Shown: positions 12,901 to 27,920 of the stretch, piece after piece
Layout: each line of letters begins with the position of its first letter
How positions within the stretch are numbered: position 1 is the stretch's first letter
NCBI RefSeq assembly: GCF_008831285.2
Contig: NC_045138.2
Coordinates: forward strand, 8,835,205-8,899,204
Origin: Nymphaea colorata
Taxonomy: Eukaryota; Streptophyta; Magnoliopsida; Nymphaeales; Nymphaeaceae
Length of the DNA: 64,000 bases
Direction of reading: 5' to 3'
Program-made: the position numbers and the translations under genes
Notes under the pieces: generated by a model
The model's input: the letters and a program-made list of their open reading frames with translations, nothing else
Told to the model about the DNA's origin: nothing
Databases searched by the model: none

Positions 12901-15900
12901 TTATAGATGTCTTGGGCTCATTAACAACTTGCTCATTGTGCTCAGTCAACATTGCTGCCCTTTGTCTTAAGATTTCAGCATGAAGCCAAGTATCATAAAC
13001 TTCATTTTTGTCCTTGAGTGTCACAGAAGTAGCCTTGGGATCCTGTAACCTGTTCTCATCAAAGATAACATGCCGTGAAATATGTACACGCCCAGTTTTA
13101 GGGTTGTAACACCTATAACCCTTGTAATTTTCTGCATACCCTATAAATCTACATAAAACAGCAGATCTTGAAATTTGTTTCGCAAGGAAACATCAACATG
13201 CACATAGCACACACATCCAAAAACACGCAACTCCTCATAACGTGGCTGCTCTTGGTGTAAAAGAAAAAATGGTGATTTTCCATCAAGCAAAGCCAATGGC
13301 AATCGATTTATAACATGTACAGCCGTATGGAAAACCTCGGTCCACAATGTCATAGGTAAGTCTGTTTCATGCATCATGCTAAGTGCACTTTCAACAATAT
13401 GCCTATGTTTCCTTTCAGCAATTCCGTTTTGCTGAGGTGTATGCGGACATGAAATTTGTCTAGTGATCCCATTATCTAGTAAGTACTCAGTAAATTCATT
13501 AGAAATAAATTCATCACCACCATCACATTGAAAATGCACAATATTACTGGAGTATTTATTTTGAACCAAGGCATGAAATTGAGTGAATAAGCGAAAAACT
13601 TCTGATTTGTGTTTCATGAAATGGATCCAAGTATATCGGGAATAAGAATCAACAAAAATGACATAGTATCTACTCCCAGAAGAAGAAGGAACTGGAGCAG
13701 GCCCCCAAACATCAGAATATATGGTGTCAAAAACCTTTGGAGCTCTTTTATTTATTAATTGAAAAGGAAGGGCATGACTCTTACAGATATGACAACTCGA
13801 GCACATGCTGGACTCACTGACAGAACTCAGACTGGACTTATCTAAGAGCCCGTCTGCAACAAGATTTCGAACAAAAGATTGACTACAATGAGCTAACCGA
13901 CCATGCCAAATGGATGGTTTATTATACTCTGTGACATTGACTATGACTTGGAAAACATGAATCGGAAAGGTGAGATTTTGACATTTGTGGAGCTCCTTCA
14001 AGGACATACATATCTCCTTTGCGAGTGCCCTCAGCGAATGTCTTCTTGGTTCGAGCATCCTTGACATAAACAGAAGAGGGTGTGAATTCAACAGAGGATT
14101 GAGTATCATCAATAAGCTTGGACACTAAAATAATATTTTTCTTGACACTTGGAACAACAAGAACATTCTTTAATGGAATCGAAGAAGAGCCCATAGAAAT
14201 TTGTACATTTCCAATGTGTGATATTGTGTGATGGGAACTATCTCCCGTGACAACTGAGCCTTTATCTAAATAAGGGAGAGCACTAGAGAGATTACCTGCG
14301 TCACCAGTAACATGAGCTGCTGCTCCAGAGTCCACATACCATTCTCCTTGCTCGTTTTGTTTCAAATGAAGCTTAGACAGGGCTGTCATGAGGAGTTGCT
14401 GTACGTCTACTGAAACATTAGATCCAGATGATGATGAAGCTGACCCTGCTGCTGCCTTGTTCTCACGTCTAATCTGATTATTTTTGTTCTGCGGGTTGTG
14501 CCAACATTCTGACTTTACATGCCCCCTCTTGTTGCAATAGAAACAAGTCGGAACCCTTCTAGATGTGGCAGAAGTAGTGTTCATGCCCTGTGGTGTTGGG
14601 AGAATCCCTCTTCCCATTCCTGCTTGAGGAATCCAAGTACGAGTGCGATTCCCTTGCAATGCATGTGTCCCTGTGATCAGTACATTGTGACTGTTGGAAG
14701 GAATCAAATTCTGTCACTGAACACGACTAGCTTCGTGTTGGAATAACTTAGCCTTGAGATCTTCGAAAGATGGAAGAATAGGTAGGACTTCCAAGGCTGT
14801 GCAAAAAATATCAAAATCTGTTCCCAGTTCACTCAAGGCTTGTTGCACTTTGTCCTTGTCGCTGACAGCAAGTTGATCACTTACACTTTTAATTTCATTC
14901 AAATATTCCAAAACAGTACGCGTCCCACGCTTGATGTCCTGAAATTGCCTTCTTAACTGTAGAAAACGTGCTTCGGATACTTGAGAATACGTGGTGGCAA
15001 GGGTAGACCACAACTCTAGGGCTGTTAAATCATCATCAATACCTCCTAATACTTCCTCTGACAAAGTAGAAGTAATATAGGCAACAAGGGACTGGTCGTG
15101 AGCCAGCCAAACTTCATACTCAGGATTGTTTTCAGTAATGGTTTCATATTCAAATCTGATTTCACTCATAGCCGCAGCCCCAGCAGCTTGATCTCCCACT
15201 ACGGTCTTCTTCACTTCATGGTCAATATACATAGGAGGTGCTGGAATGGTCCCATCGATATGCCCGTAGAGTCTATGACTTTTAATAAAAGGGACTATTT
15301 GACGTTTCCAAGTCAAATAGTTACAATGATTCAGCTTTTGAGAAATAAGTTGGGAGAGAAAGCTAGAAGATAGAAGAGAGGGAGTCGGCTGATCCATAAT
15401 TGATTTAGGGCAACGACAGAAATTAGGGCAAAACGATGAGAAAATTAGGGCACAACGATTAGGGCAAATCAATTAGGGCAAATCACGCAAGATTTAGGGC
15501 AGAAACTGAAAAGAGGGATGACCACGCCAGAAAAGAAAGAATTTAGGGCAGATTAGGGCTAATCACATCAAACTGAAATCACTCACCGGAGGACGATGCA
15601 ACCTGGCTCTGATACCATGTAAGAATCTTCACAAAGTACTCGTCTCTCCGTATGCAAAACAGATATATTGAGAGGAGAGGATGAAAGAAGACGATGGAGG
15701 AAAAGGAGCAGCCGGCTTAACACAGCCCTGCGTTCCTTAATCTTTTAATTAAAAGAATAACCCTAATAGGTTACAACAGATTTGTACATAAAATTATAAA
15801 ATATTACAAGAGAGCCACCGCCTAGTAACTTTAGGCGTGTGGATATAAGGAGAATGGATCGGGTCTGAACAGACCCGATCCCCATACGCTAACACATAGT

Positions 15901-17436
15901 TACCTCCTCTGTCCGAGCACCTCGTCTAGAGTAGACCTGTCCAAGCAAACGATGACCTTTCTTCTCAGTTCTGGTGTCACACCCTTCCTCCTTCTCAGGC
16001 ACATCAAGAACTGTGAGTGGTTCTTTCTTGTAATCCAAAAAATCTGTAAATTGAATCTTCTGACTCTGAGAATACTCTTCCCTAACCACAGACTTCTCCC
16101 CCTGAAGATGATTCTCACAAGAGTAAGAGGCATGTTCCAAGAAGGTAACATCCCTTGTAACATAAACTCGACCAGTGGTAGGATCAAGACACCTATACCC
16201 TTTTTGAGTAGGAGAATACCCAACAAATACACCCTTGATAGACCAGGGATCAAGTTTCTTAACATTGGGACTGTGATCATAAATAAAATACACACAGCCA
16301 AAAACACGAGGGGGGAGTTGAAAAGGTTGACGACTTCCCCAAAGTAAAGAATGGGGAGTCCGACCATTCAGTACACGACTGGGCATGCGGTTGATGAGAC
16401 ACGCACTAATAAGAGCTGCATCACCCCAATAGTGTTTGGGAAGATTCCTCTGAAACAAAAGGGCTCTGGTGACATTAAGAAGCTGGCGATTCTTCCTCTC
16501 AACCACCCCGTTTTGTGGGGGAGTATAACTACAGGACGTCTCATGAACAATTCCCCTTTTTCGAAGGAAATCCTCAACTGACTGACACATATACTCACGG
16601 GCATTATCCGATCAGAAGGTTTTAACAGTTCCACCATATTGAGTTTGCACAAGTAGAATGAAGGTCTTTATTATATGAGGTACCTCACTGCGATCTTTTA
16701 ACAAGTACACAAAGGTGGTCCGAGAGAAGTCATCAATAAAAGTTATAAAATATTGAAAATCTTGACGGGTATGAATTCTCGAAGGCCCCCACACATCTGA
16801 GTGAACCAAGGAAAAAGCTTCATTAACACAACTAGTAGAAATAGGGTACGAAGTTGTCACATGTTTTACCGTTTCTACAAAAGCAAAAACATCTTTACTT
16901 GGCTTCTCATAAATGTTGATGATATTGTCATCACTAGAAATTGTGAAATTGTGACAGCCATATTTGTGAAGTAAAGAATTTTTTTATGAAGAGTTTTAAA
17001 ATGAAAGATTTAGGAGAGTTAAGATATTTTCTTGGTGTGGAGGTTGACAGACTGTAAATCAGGCCCAAAACTTGATAAGTTAAGTGCTTCAAGAGATAAA
17101 CTCTTGTGGCTTCTAACTACTTCAATAAGTAACACACAATAAACCTCAACCTTGAGGAAAAGAGAACATATATATTAAACCCAACAAGATATACAAGAAG
17201 AGGCTAAAAAGCCATAACAAAAGAAGGGACAACAGTCCCTTATTTACAAAACAAGGAAAGGAAGAGGAAGAAGGGAGATGGCTGTTGGGTCATCTCCAAC
17301 GGTTAGAAATCTAGCTGTTGGAGACTGGTCTAACAGCTAGTTCTCCCCTTTAATAATAAAAAAGGTGAAAACAAAAGAAAAGAAAATGTACAAAAAGAAA
17401 CAGAAAATTATAAACACGACCTAGGTACCCTAAACT

Positions 17437-17468
<32 letters not shown>

Positions 17469-20400
17469 GTAGGAATACATACATTCTAACACCCCCCCTC
17501 AAACTTACGGTGTGATAACCGAAAGTTTGCCAAGGAAAAATTGAAACCTGGCAGCAGCAATTTTGGCAAAGAAATCTCCTAGTTGATATTCAGAGGGAAC
17601 ATAGAAGAGATTTATGTCTTTTTGAAAGAACGTTTCACGAACATAATGGCAGTCCATCTCTATATGCTTTGTCCTTTCATGAAATGTGTGGTTGCTAGCA
17701 ATATAAATGACACTCTTGTTGTCACAACAAAGCTTGACAGGATCCATAAGATGAAGGCCCATATCTTTCAATAAACTTTTGAGCCACACAATCTCCATTG
17801 TAGTAGATGTCATGGCTCGATATTCAGCTTCAGTTGATGATAGAGACACCTTGTTCTGTTTCTTGCATCGCTAGGAAATTAACGAATTACCTAAAAACAC
17901 ACAAAAACCAGTGGGGGAGTGCCTATTATTGAGATCTCCACAATAATCAACATCGGTATAAGCAACTAATTCTAATGTAGAAGAGGAAGGTAAGAGAAGT
18001 TCTTTGTTGATTGTATTCTTCACATATCGCACAATCCGCATTGCCGCTCTCATGTGTACTAAAGTGGGCTTTTGTTGGAATTGACTTATGACATGAACTG
18101 CATGAGCAATATCTGGCCGAGTGATAGAGAGATAAGCGAGAGCACCAACAATTTGTCGAAAAAGAGTAGGGTTCTCTAATATCTCTTCATCATCAATCTT
18201 CATTTTTATTCCCAGAGTTTCTAGAGTGTCTACAATTTTGTTGTCAGAAATGCCTGTTTTGTCTATTAATTTACTAGCAAACTTCATTTGCGAAAGCAAA
18301 TAGGCTCTTTTGCTATAGGCAACTTCAATTCAAGAAAATATGTTGGTCTTCACAAATCAATCTTTTGAAAGCAATTTTTAAGAATTTTTTTTATCTCTAA
18401 TATTCTTTTATCATCACTTCCAGTAATTACAATATCATCAACATACAACAATAAAACAATTGTACCTACAGAAGTATTTTTCACAAACATGGTTGTATCA
18501 GAATAGCAAGATTGAAACCTTTGACCAAACATAACACTACTAAATTTGTCAAACCATGCCTTGGAAGCTTGTTTTAAACCATGAAGAGCTTTCCTAAGTC
18601 GTAATACTTTGTTCTGAGGTAGATCAAGTTCAGGAGGAGCACTCATGAAAACTTCTTCATTTAACTTGCCATTTAGAAAAACATTTTTAATATCCATTTG
18701 AAAAATAGACCATTGTTTAATTAAAGCAACAACAATAAGAGCTCTAACAGAGGTCATACGGGCAACAGGAGCAAAAGTTTCTTCATAATCAATCTCATAT
18801 TCTTGCGCATATCCCTTAGCAACAAGTCCCTAAAGTCTCATCACTTTTACTTTTGACTTTATAGATCCATCTACATCCTTTGTCTTTTTCCCTAATGGTA
18901 GAGAAACAATATCCCAAGTTTCATTACTTTCAAGGGCTTTAAGTTCATGATTCATGGCATCAATCCGATTTGGGTCATCCTTAGCCTCAAGATAAGATGA
19001 TGGCTCATAAAAAGAATGATGTGTCATGCGGCAAGCTCTATATTTAGGAGAAAAAGACTCATATGAAATGAATCTTTGAGGAGGCCTAACGTGTCTTTGG
19101 GACCTCCTAGGATTGGATTGATTATTTTCTTGGGTTGCATGACCTCGTCTCCTATACACTATAATGTCTCTTGGAGGATTGATATTAGTAGGACTATCTT
19201 CTTTAACTTGTTCAACTTGTTCCTCATCATCATCATAATCCGTCCAAAGAAAAGCATAATCTTCTAGTTGCTTGGGCTCATTTTTAAAATCGTCTTCATT
19301 TCCCAAAAAAATCACATTTCTAGTAACATATACTTTATCTCGTTCAACATCATAACATCTATAGCCCTTTTGTGTTTCTGAATACCTAATAAACACACAA
19401 TTAATAGCTTTGAAGGAAAGCTTATCATCTTTAATACTTAACATGAAACATTTGCAACCAAAAACCTTAAGTCTATTGTAGTTAGGCCTTACATTGTGTA
19501 ATTTTTCAAATGGAGAAATATGTTTCAAAAGTTTGATAGACATTCTATTAATCAAATAGGTTGATGTCAAAATAGCGTCAGCCCAAAAGTTTTTAGGAAC
19601 GTTTTTGGATAAAAGAAGTGCTCTTGTGGTTTCAATAATGTGCCTATGTTAGTTCAGCCACTCTGTTTTGTTGTGCAGTGTTTGGGCAAGATTTTTGATG
19701 TACAATGCCTTTATCTTTTAGAAATTATTGAAATTCATTTGACATAAATTCTCCTCCTGAATCACTTCTAAAGATTTTAATATTGGAGCCAAATTGAGTT
19801 TTTATCATGTTATAGAAATTCTTGAAGTTTGCAAATACCTCTTATTTGTGTTTGAGAAAATAAACCCAAGTATGTCTAGAATAATCATCAATAAAGATCA
19901 CATAATACAATAATCCTTCTTTTGACATAATAGGAGCGGGTCCCATACATTCGATTGCACCAATTCAAAAGGCATTTGGGTAACAAATTTTCTATCATCA
20001 AAAGGTAAGACTTTCATTTTTGTGTTGATGCAATCATTACAACAAAAATTCTTTTGACAATACTTTTCCAAGAAAGGAAAACGAGACATTTTTCTAGATT
20101 TGTATGTCCAAGCCTTTGGTGCCAAGTTTGAATGTCACATTCTTTGATGATATTGCATGAAGGTCTTGAAAGGTCCAAAAATTCTTAAAGTCTTGAAAGG
20201 TCCAAAAATTCTATGTAGTAGAGGTCATTTGTTCTAAAACCTTCCCCAATCATCTTCTTGGATAGACGGTCTTGTATCAAGCATTTATATTGTGAGAAGA
20301 TTATATTAAAACCAAGGTCAGATATTTGAGAAATGAACAATAAATTTAAGTTTAATTTAGGAATACATCTTACTTGGGGTACTTTTAAAATTTTGGATTC

Positions 20401-23400
20401 AAAAGTTTGATCAAGATTTCCAACAAAATCAATTTCAAGAGAAGTTCCATCAGCCGTTTTTACAAATGGATATGAATAATTTTTAGTGCATTCGGTGAGT
20501 AGGGATCTACAAGGAGTCATATGAAAAGATGCACCCGAATCAATAATCCAAGAATACGTATTTGAAGAAGTAGATGCCACGGGAGCCCCCAATGTTGAAG
20601 GTGTGTTTCCTCCCTTAAGTAGAGGTTGAATGGCTTCAATGAGCTTAGGTTGAAGAGCACTTATGAGTTGATCGAGTTGAAAGGAGTTTGATTCTTTCTT
20701 TTCTTCTTGGATGGAAACCGCCACATTACTTCTCTTGTCATAAGTTCTAAGTTTCAGACATTTGGGTTTAGTATGTCATTCTTCTTGACAATGATAAATA
20801 ATTCTTCTTCTTGTTCTTTCATTTGCTCGGTTGAAGTGTAGAAGTCTATAAGGCTTCAAGTAGGCCCTCGGCCTAGATGTGGCAAGAACATTGTTGACTT
20901 TTTCTCTATCAAGACAAAGTCAATTTTCTTCCATTTAAAGTTCCGCAATAGCCTCATTCATGGATGGTGTTTTAGAACAATGGAGCAAAGAGGTTTTAAC
21001 ACCATCAAATTTGGGTCTAAGGCCTATGTCAAACTTATAAAACTTGTCACGTTGGATTTGCTTTTATCTAAGTATAAGATCTTGTGCATCAACCCAATGT
21101 GGTTCAAAGATGCTTAATTCATCATACAATTGATCCATTTCAGCTACATAATCTTTAATGGATCTATCTCTTTGTTGAAGATTGTGAACCTTGAGTTGAA
21201 TATTATGCATATAAGCAACATCTCTCATGGTATGAGTTTTCTTTAGATATTCCCAAGTCTCTTGGGTAGAATTTAAGTTAGAAATCTACCCACTAGTAGC
21301 ATTGTCAACACAAGTCAATATCCATGTGATAATCTTGTGATGACATTCTTCTCATTTCTTATTTATTCAGCCACAACTTTCTCTTTTTCTGTTCCATCCA
21401 ATTCTACAGCCCTTCAAATAACAACTTTTCTTAAGACTAGTTGTGGTTCAATTTTTGTTCCATCAACTAGTCCCCAAAGGCTTTTACTACGAATAAAATG
21501 TTCTATAGTTCTAGCCAGTTACAATTTATGGAGAAGCTTGCTGCCAGGTGAAGAAAGCACCACCACGTGAAGAAAATTACAGCAACAATAGAAAAACAAT
21601 CACAATTCCAGCAGCCATGAAAGCTTGATATGATAAGCTCAAACCCATCACGTAGATCACCTTGAACTCACAAGAAATAATTGCCAAGAACCAGTAAGAA
21701 GAACAGCAACTTGTTGAACCAAACCGCAGCCAGCAATATAATTTTTGACATGTTTTAATGTACGGGTCTGGGTCTAGACCCGGTCCAGTGTGTGCTCTTG
21801 TTTAGGCCTGTTGAGGCTCTACTTATATCTTTGTAACCCTAATTTTTGGGTATGAATGAAAGTTTATGAGAGAGAGTGTCTGGTTGCTAGTGGGCACCAG
21901 TCCTCCTCACCTGTGGTTTTTTCCCTCTAGTTGAGGGGTTTTCTACGTTACATTTGTGTTCGTTTCTCGTTCCTTCACTTTTACTGTTTCTACACTAACA
22001 AACACTTGGTGTGCTTCACAGTTCCAAAGGGACAATTTGAGCTGATTCTTCAATCTTTGAAAGGCAGCAAGTCAAAGAACCGAAACAAGGCTCTGATACC
22101 ATGTAAATCAGGCCCAAAACTTGAGCTTCCAACAACTTCAATAAGTAACACACAATAAACCTCAACCTTGAGGAAAAGAGAACATATATATTAAAACCAA
22201 GTGTTTGTTATTGAAGTTGTCAATAATAAAACAAGGGACAACAATCCTTATTTATAGTGTTGCAAGAGAGAGGAGAAGAAGTCGAGAGAGAGAGAGAAAG
22301 AGAGAGAAAACTGCACGAACTATGCCATTAGGCTGCACCCTTCTCACGTTAAATGAGAATTAGGGTAAAAGAAAGAAATTACAAAATCAGTCCAAGACTG
22401 AAACAACTATTAATAAAAGCTGTTAATACAATTTTTAAATATTCAAAAGACCACCTATTATAAACGTTATTCAACACTCCCCCTCAAGCTGGAGCGTAGA
22501 TGTTAATCATGCTCAGCTTGTCACAACATCTAGAGAACTTTGCAATAGGCAAGGCTTTAGTAAAGATATCAGTTGTTTGATCCTTTTAGGCTACATGTAC
22601 AGTGGAGATGATTCCTCCTTGAACCATATCGCGAATATAATGACAATCTACTTCAATGTGTTTTGTCCTCTCATGAAATACAGGATTATTGACAATGTAA
22701 GTGGCAGCTCTATTATCACAAAACATTTTCATAGGTAAAGAAGTTGGAATACCAAGACTCTCAAGTAGGGATCTAGACCAAGTCATTTTGGCAGCAGTTT
22801 GAGCCATTGCACGATATTCTGACTCTGCACTAGACCTAGAAACAACTCTTTGTTTCTTACTTCTGCAGAAAATGAGATTTCCTCCCACAAACACACAAAA
22901 CCCTGTGGTAGACTTCCTCTCATCAATTGAGCCTGCATAATCTGCATCACTGTAAGCTTCAACATCAAGAGATGTACCTTTTTTGAAGGAAAGGCCTTTG
23001 CCAGGAGAGGACTTTAAATATTTGACAATCAACATAGTTGCATCCCAATGTGATTGTTTTGGTTTTTCCGTGATTTGGCTTAATTTTCCCACAGCAAAGT
23101 TAATATCTGGTCGAGTCACTGTCACATAAAGAAGCTTACCAATCAATGATCATTAGGCTTGTGAAGCTACCTCTTTTGAGTCATCCTCATATAGATGTAC
23201 CCGTGGATTCATAGGAAGAGTTGTTGGTTTAGCTCCTAGCATCCCTGTGTCTTGTAAAAGATCAAGAACATACTTCCTTTGCGACAACACAAGTCCTTCT
23301 TTGCTACGAACAACTTCGATGCCAAGAAAATACCGTAGTTGACCAAGATCTTTGGTAACAAAGTGTTTTTGCAAAAACTTCTTTGTTAGAGCTACCTCTT

Positions 23401-26400
23401 GCTCACATTCACATGTCAAAACAATATCATCAACATACACCACTAGCACAACTGTACCTCTAGGTCCTTTCTTGATGAACAATGAGTGGTCCAGCTGAGA
23501 CCTCGTAAAGCCACATTCTAACACCACTTTGGAGAACTTGTGAAACCAAGCACGAGGACTTTGTTTCAATCCATAGATAGCTTTCTTCAACCTGCACACC
23601 TTACCACACTCCCCCTGACGTTCAAAGCCAGAGGGTTGTTGCATGTAAATAGTCTCATCAAGATCCCCATATAAGAAAACATTTTTGATATCCAACTTAT
23701 ATAAGGGCCAATCATAATGCACTGTGACTGACACAAGAAGGCGTATGGTCTCCATTTGAGCTACAGGCGAGAAAGTTTCAAAGAAATCAATACCATACGT
23801 TTGTGTATACCCTTTTGCCACAAGACGAGCTTTGTAGCGTTCCACTGAGCCATTGGATAAATACTTTATGGTGAAAACCCATTTGGAACCAACGACATCA
23901 CAAGACGGAGGATCAACCAAGTCCCACGTCCCTCGTTGCAGTAGAGTCTCCATCTCATCCTGCATAGTTTGCCGCCACTTTTGGTCAAGTAATGCCTGTT
24001 GATGACTAGAAGGAACAGAGTACACTGATAAGGCTGACACGAACTGCTGCAAGCTACCACCAACATTATCAATAGAAACAACATGAGATATGGGATGAAC
24101 GGTACATTGTCATTTGCCTTTGCGAAGAGCTATGGAAAGGTCATCGGCCCCATCATAGCCATGAGTGCTATAATCTAGGCTTTCATGAGAGCTTACCTCC
24201 TGAGGAGACATTGGTGGAGGAACAGTGGGAGCCTTATGTCGACGGATATAAGTTTGTGGAGGATCCGTGAAACGACTATTGGAGGGAGAAACAGACTCAA
24301 GGTGAGAAGGCATCGACTCCAGTGGAATGGGAGGAATGGGAAGAGGGAAGGAGACACCTGTTGTGGAGGACAAGAGGAGATGTAGTAAGGTTGAGACTCA
24401 AAGAAGGTAACATCCGCACTGATAAACTCCTTATGAGTTAAGGGATCAAAACACTTGTAGCCTTTTTGATGGGAGGGATAGCCAATGAAAATACACTTGA
24501 TGGACTGAGCTGCAAGTTTATCCCTATGTGGGCCAAGATCATGAACAAAACAGGTACAACCAAACACCTTTGGAGGAAGGTGAAATAAAGGTCGATTGGG
24601 AAACATTCTTTGGATGAGAATTTCATTTTGAATAGCTGAGGATGGTAAGCGATTGATCAGGTAACAAGCAGTAAGTATGGCATCTCCCCAAAAACCCGCA
24701 GGGAGATCAAAGTGCAACATAAGAGTACGAGCCATGTCAAGAAGTTGGCGATGTTTCCTCTCAGCAACCCCATTTTGTTGGGATGTGTGAGGACATGTAA
24801 ACTGTGGTCGAATACCATGACTGTTGTAAAATTGCATTAAGTTGGAGGCTTTGAACTCTAAGGCATTATCAGTGCGAATGCATTTGACAGTAAAAGAAAA
24901 TTGAGTCTTTATTTCTAGAATGAAATTTTTGAGAATACATATGACATCAAACCTTTATTTCAACAAAAACACCCAACTAACTCTAGAATAATCATAAACA
25001 ATGACAAAGTAATAACGAAACTTAGATCTACTAGCAACCCGACTGGGCCCCCATACATCAACATGAATAAGATCAAAGAGACTCTGACTGGATGGACTTA
25101 AACTTGAAGGAAAACTACTTCGAGTGTGTTTGCCAAGTTGACAAGCTTCACACTCAAAGTTCTTAGACATAGACATATTAGGAAGAACATGACGCAGCTT
25201 CGATGGAGAAGGATGACCCAACCGCAGGTGCCATTGATATGGAGTGGGTTTTTGAGACACAGAAGTAGCTGCAAAATCCATAATGTCGTCAAAAGGTAGA
25301 CCCCCCCCCCCCCCCCCCCTTGTTCATGGCCTCCACCAATCATCTTCCCAGTTTGTAAGTCTTGAAATACACAAGAGTTAGGGTCAAACATGACTTTACA
25401 TGGCAAACTAGATGTTAGCTGTGACAACAGGTTTGTAGAAACTCTGGAGTGTATAAAACATTTGATAAACATAATAAAGGGGAGATTTTAACATCACCAC
25501 TTCCCATAATGGGAGAGAACCTGCCATCGGCTAATTTAACAAACTGTGGCCAATCAAACTTGGTTAAGGAAGAGAACAAATGCGGCCGGCTACAAAAATG
25601 CCTCGACGCACCAGAATCAATCATCCAAACTGTACCTGGGTCATGTGAAACTGTGGAGAGAGCAGGACCAACAACTCCAAACGATGCAGAGACTGATGAG
25701 GAAGATGAAGCAGCTCTGCCTTATTCAGGCTAAGAGAGAAAGACTCAGATGTATTTGGATTCTCTCCAATGGCTGCTGCCTGAGCCATTCCCGTAGAAAC
25801 TGATGATGAAGTACCTCTGCCTGTGGGAGTCTTAGACCCTCTTCCCTGAGAGCCTCCAGATGGTCGACCATAGATATCCCAGCACCTGTCCACAAGATGA
25901 CCCATTTTCCACAATGGGTACATTGAAACCTGCCACGTCCTCCAAACCCCCTACCTGTGCCTCTTCCTCTAGGGACAAAGGAAGAACTTGACCCACGCCC
26001 ATTAGATGTAGCCAATGCTGATGTGGGTGTGCTACTGACAGACTGAGGTAAAGTAACCGCCAAACGACTTAGCTTGTTATATGCCTCTGCCAAACCAAGG
26101 ATATCACTCCCAGTGATCATTTGTGCCTTTGCCACTGAATATTCTGGAGAAAGTCTTGCCAAAAACTTGGAAACCATACTTTGCTCATAATGAGTCTTAT
26201 AGCACGACTTACATGGGGGCCGAAGGGATTTTAGTCGCTCAAAAGTGGCCTTGACTGCTGCAAAATATTGAGGCAAACTCATATCACCCTGTTGTAGTTT
26301 GTATAGTTCTTCATCTACCTCGAATACTTTGCTCATATTCATGTCATGTGAATAAGTCTTACATAAAAAATCCCACATCTCCTTAGCAGTAGTGTAATAA

Positions 26401-27781
26401 GCAATGGTAGGAGAAATAGAAGAGTCCACGCTATTCATGATCTAAGGCATAACCATGCTGTTATCCTCTTCCCACGAAGCATACTTTCCAGTTTTGATAA
26501 CTGGTTCATCTTCCTCAAGTAAATATTTTTTTCGATGTCTAGTGACTGACATCATGAATGACCTCGACCAGATTTCATAATTAAGACCATCCAACTTAAC
26601 TGTAGAACCAAATGAGAATGGATTACCTCCAATTTTAAACTCATGAGAGGAATTAGGTTTGAGATTTTCAGCCATTGTAAGTCAGCCCACAAGAGTTAGT
26701 TCAACCGAAGGAGAATATATAGGGCAGAATAATGCTGATAAAAACAAGAACCAGGGTCTCGCGCCACACAGCAAAAAAAATATCTTGTAGATGAGCAGCA
26801 ATGTTTCCAAATAATATATATATGACCACAAGATAACAGCCACACCACGACAACCAAAAAGACAGCAGAGATTGCTGTCCACCACAAGATAACAGCCACA
26901 CAACGACTACCAAAAACACAGCAGATTGTTGTCCGCCGGATGACAGCCACACCACGACTACCAATAAAAAATCATACTCACGTGTAGATGCGCAGCACGT
27001 CTTCCCATACAGCAGATTGCTGTCCACCACTGACCAAGACTTCTGCATCAGCATCCACGACTCCTCAACCAGCAGTCCTTCATTTGGCTGATCCACCATC
27101 TTATGTCCGTCCAGAAGATATTAAACTATGCAGACTCCAAAAGATATTAGTCGATGCAGACTCCCACACAGCTGTGCCATTTTTTTTGTTGATATTCATG
27201 GTTGGAGTCTATTCACGCATATTTCTGTGCGTGGACAGACTCCTTTCCACAGTCCTTGTTGATATTGCCGACCAGACCAGATGAAGGAAGAGAGGGAGAG
27301 GAGAAGAGAAGGAAGAGAGATCGCCGGAGAAGGTCGCTGGAAGTTGGACAGTCGACGGTGGTCACGTCACCCGCTCTGATATCATGTTGCAAGAGAGAGG
27401 AGAAGAAGTCGAGAGAGAGAGAGAAAGAGAGAGAAAATTGCACGAACTATTCCATTAGGCTGCACCCTTCTCACGTTAAATGAGAATTAGGGTAAAAGAA
27501 AGAAATTACAAAATCAGTCCAAGACTGAAACAACTATTAATAAAATCTGTTAATATAACTTTTAAATATTCAAAAGACCAACCTATTATAAATGTTATTC
27601 AACATATAGAACAAGGAAAGGAAGAGAGAAAGAAGGGAGGTGGCTGTTGGGCCATCTCCAACGGCTAGAATGGTCCAACAGCCAGTTCTCCCCTTTAATA
27701 ATAAAAAATGTGAAAACAAATGAAAAGAAAAAGTACAAAAAGAAAGAGAAAATTACAAACACGACCTAGCTACCCTAAACT

Positions 27782-27820
<39 letters not shown>

Positions 27821-27849
27821 AGACATATATTAGCACACACTAATATATG

Positions 27850-27920
<71 letters not shown>

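Larger units (their letters stand above)
5652..16870 (-). mobile_element. Copia A: 5'-truncated Ty1/copia element, twice interrupted
   Basis: The element reads right to left. Its 3' LTR is 5652-6018 (starts TGTAGAAAC, ends CAACA), preceded in element direction by a polypurine tract at 6019-6030. The coding part, in element order, is integrase (16860 to 15895), the spacer and reverse transcriptase (10831 to 10233), then RT end and RNase H (7184 to 6013). The two gaps are copia B and a solo LTR, each with target duplications. Gag, protease and the 5' LTR are missing: the sequence stops at about 16870, where a plus-strand copia fragment begins. Its LTR is related to those of element I. An in-frame TGA near 16610, in the integrase, replaces a codon that is Arg in relatives. 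Confidence 0.88.

Noticed and set aside
14714-14716. Programmed stop-codon readthrough between gag and pol of copia B
   Set aside because: It lies before the zinc knuckle, not at a gag/pol boundary, and the same element has three other lesions; a plain nonsense change is simpler.
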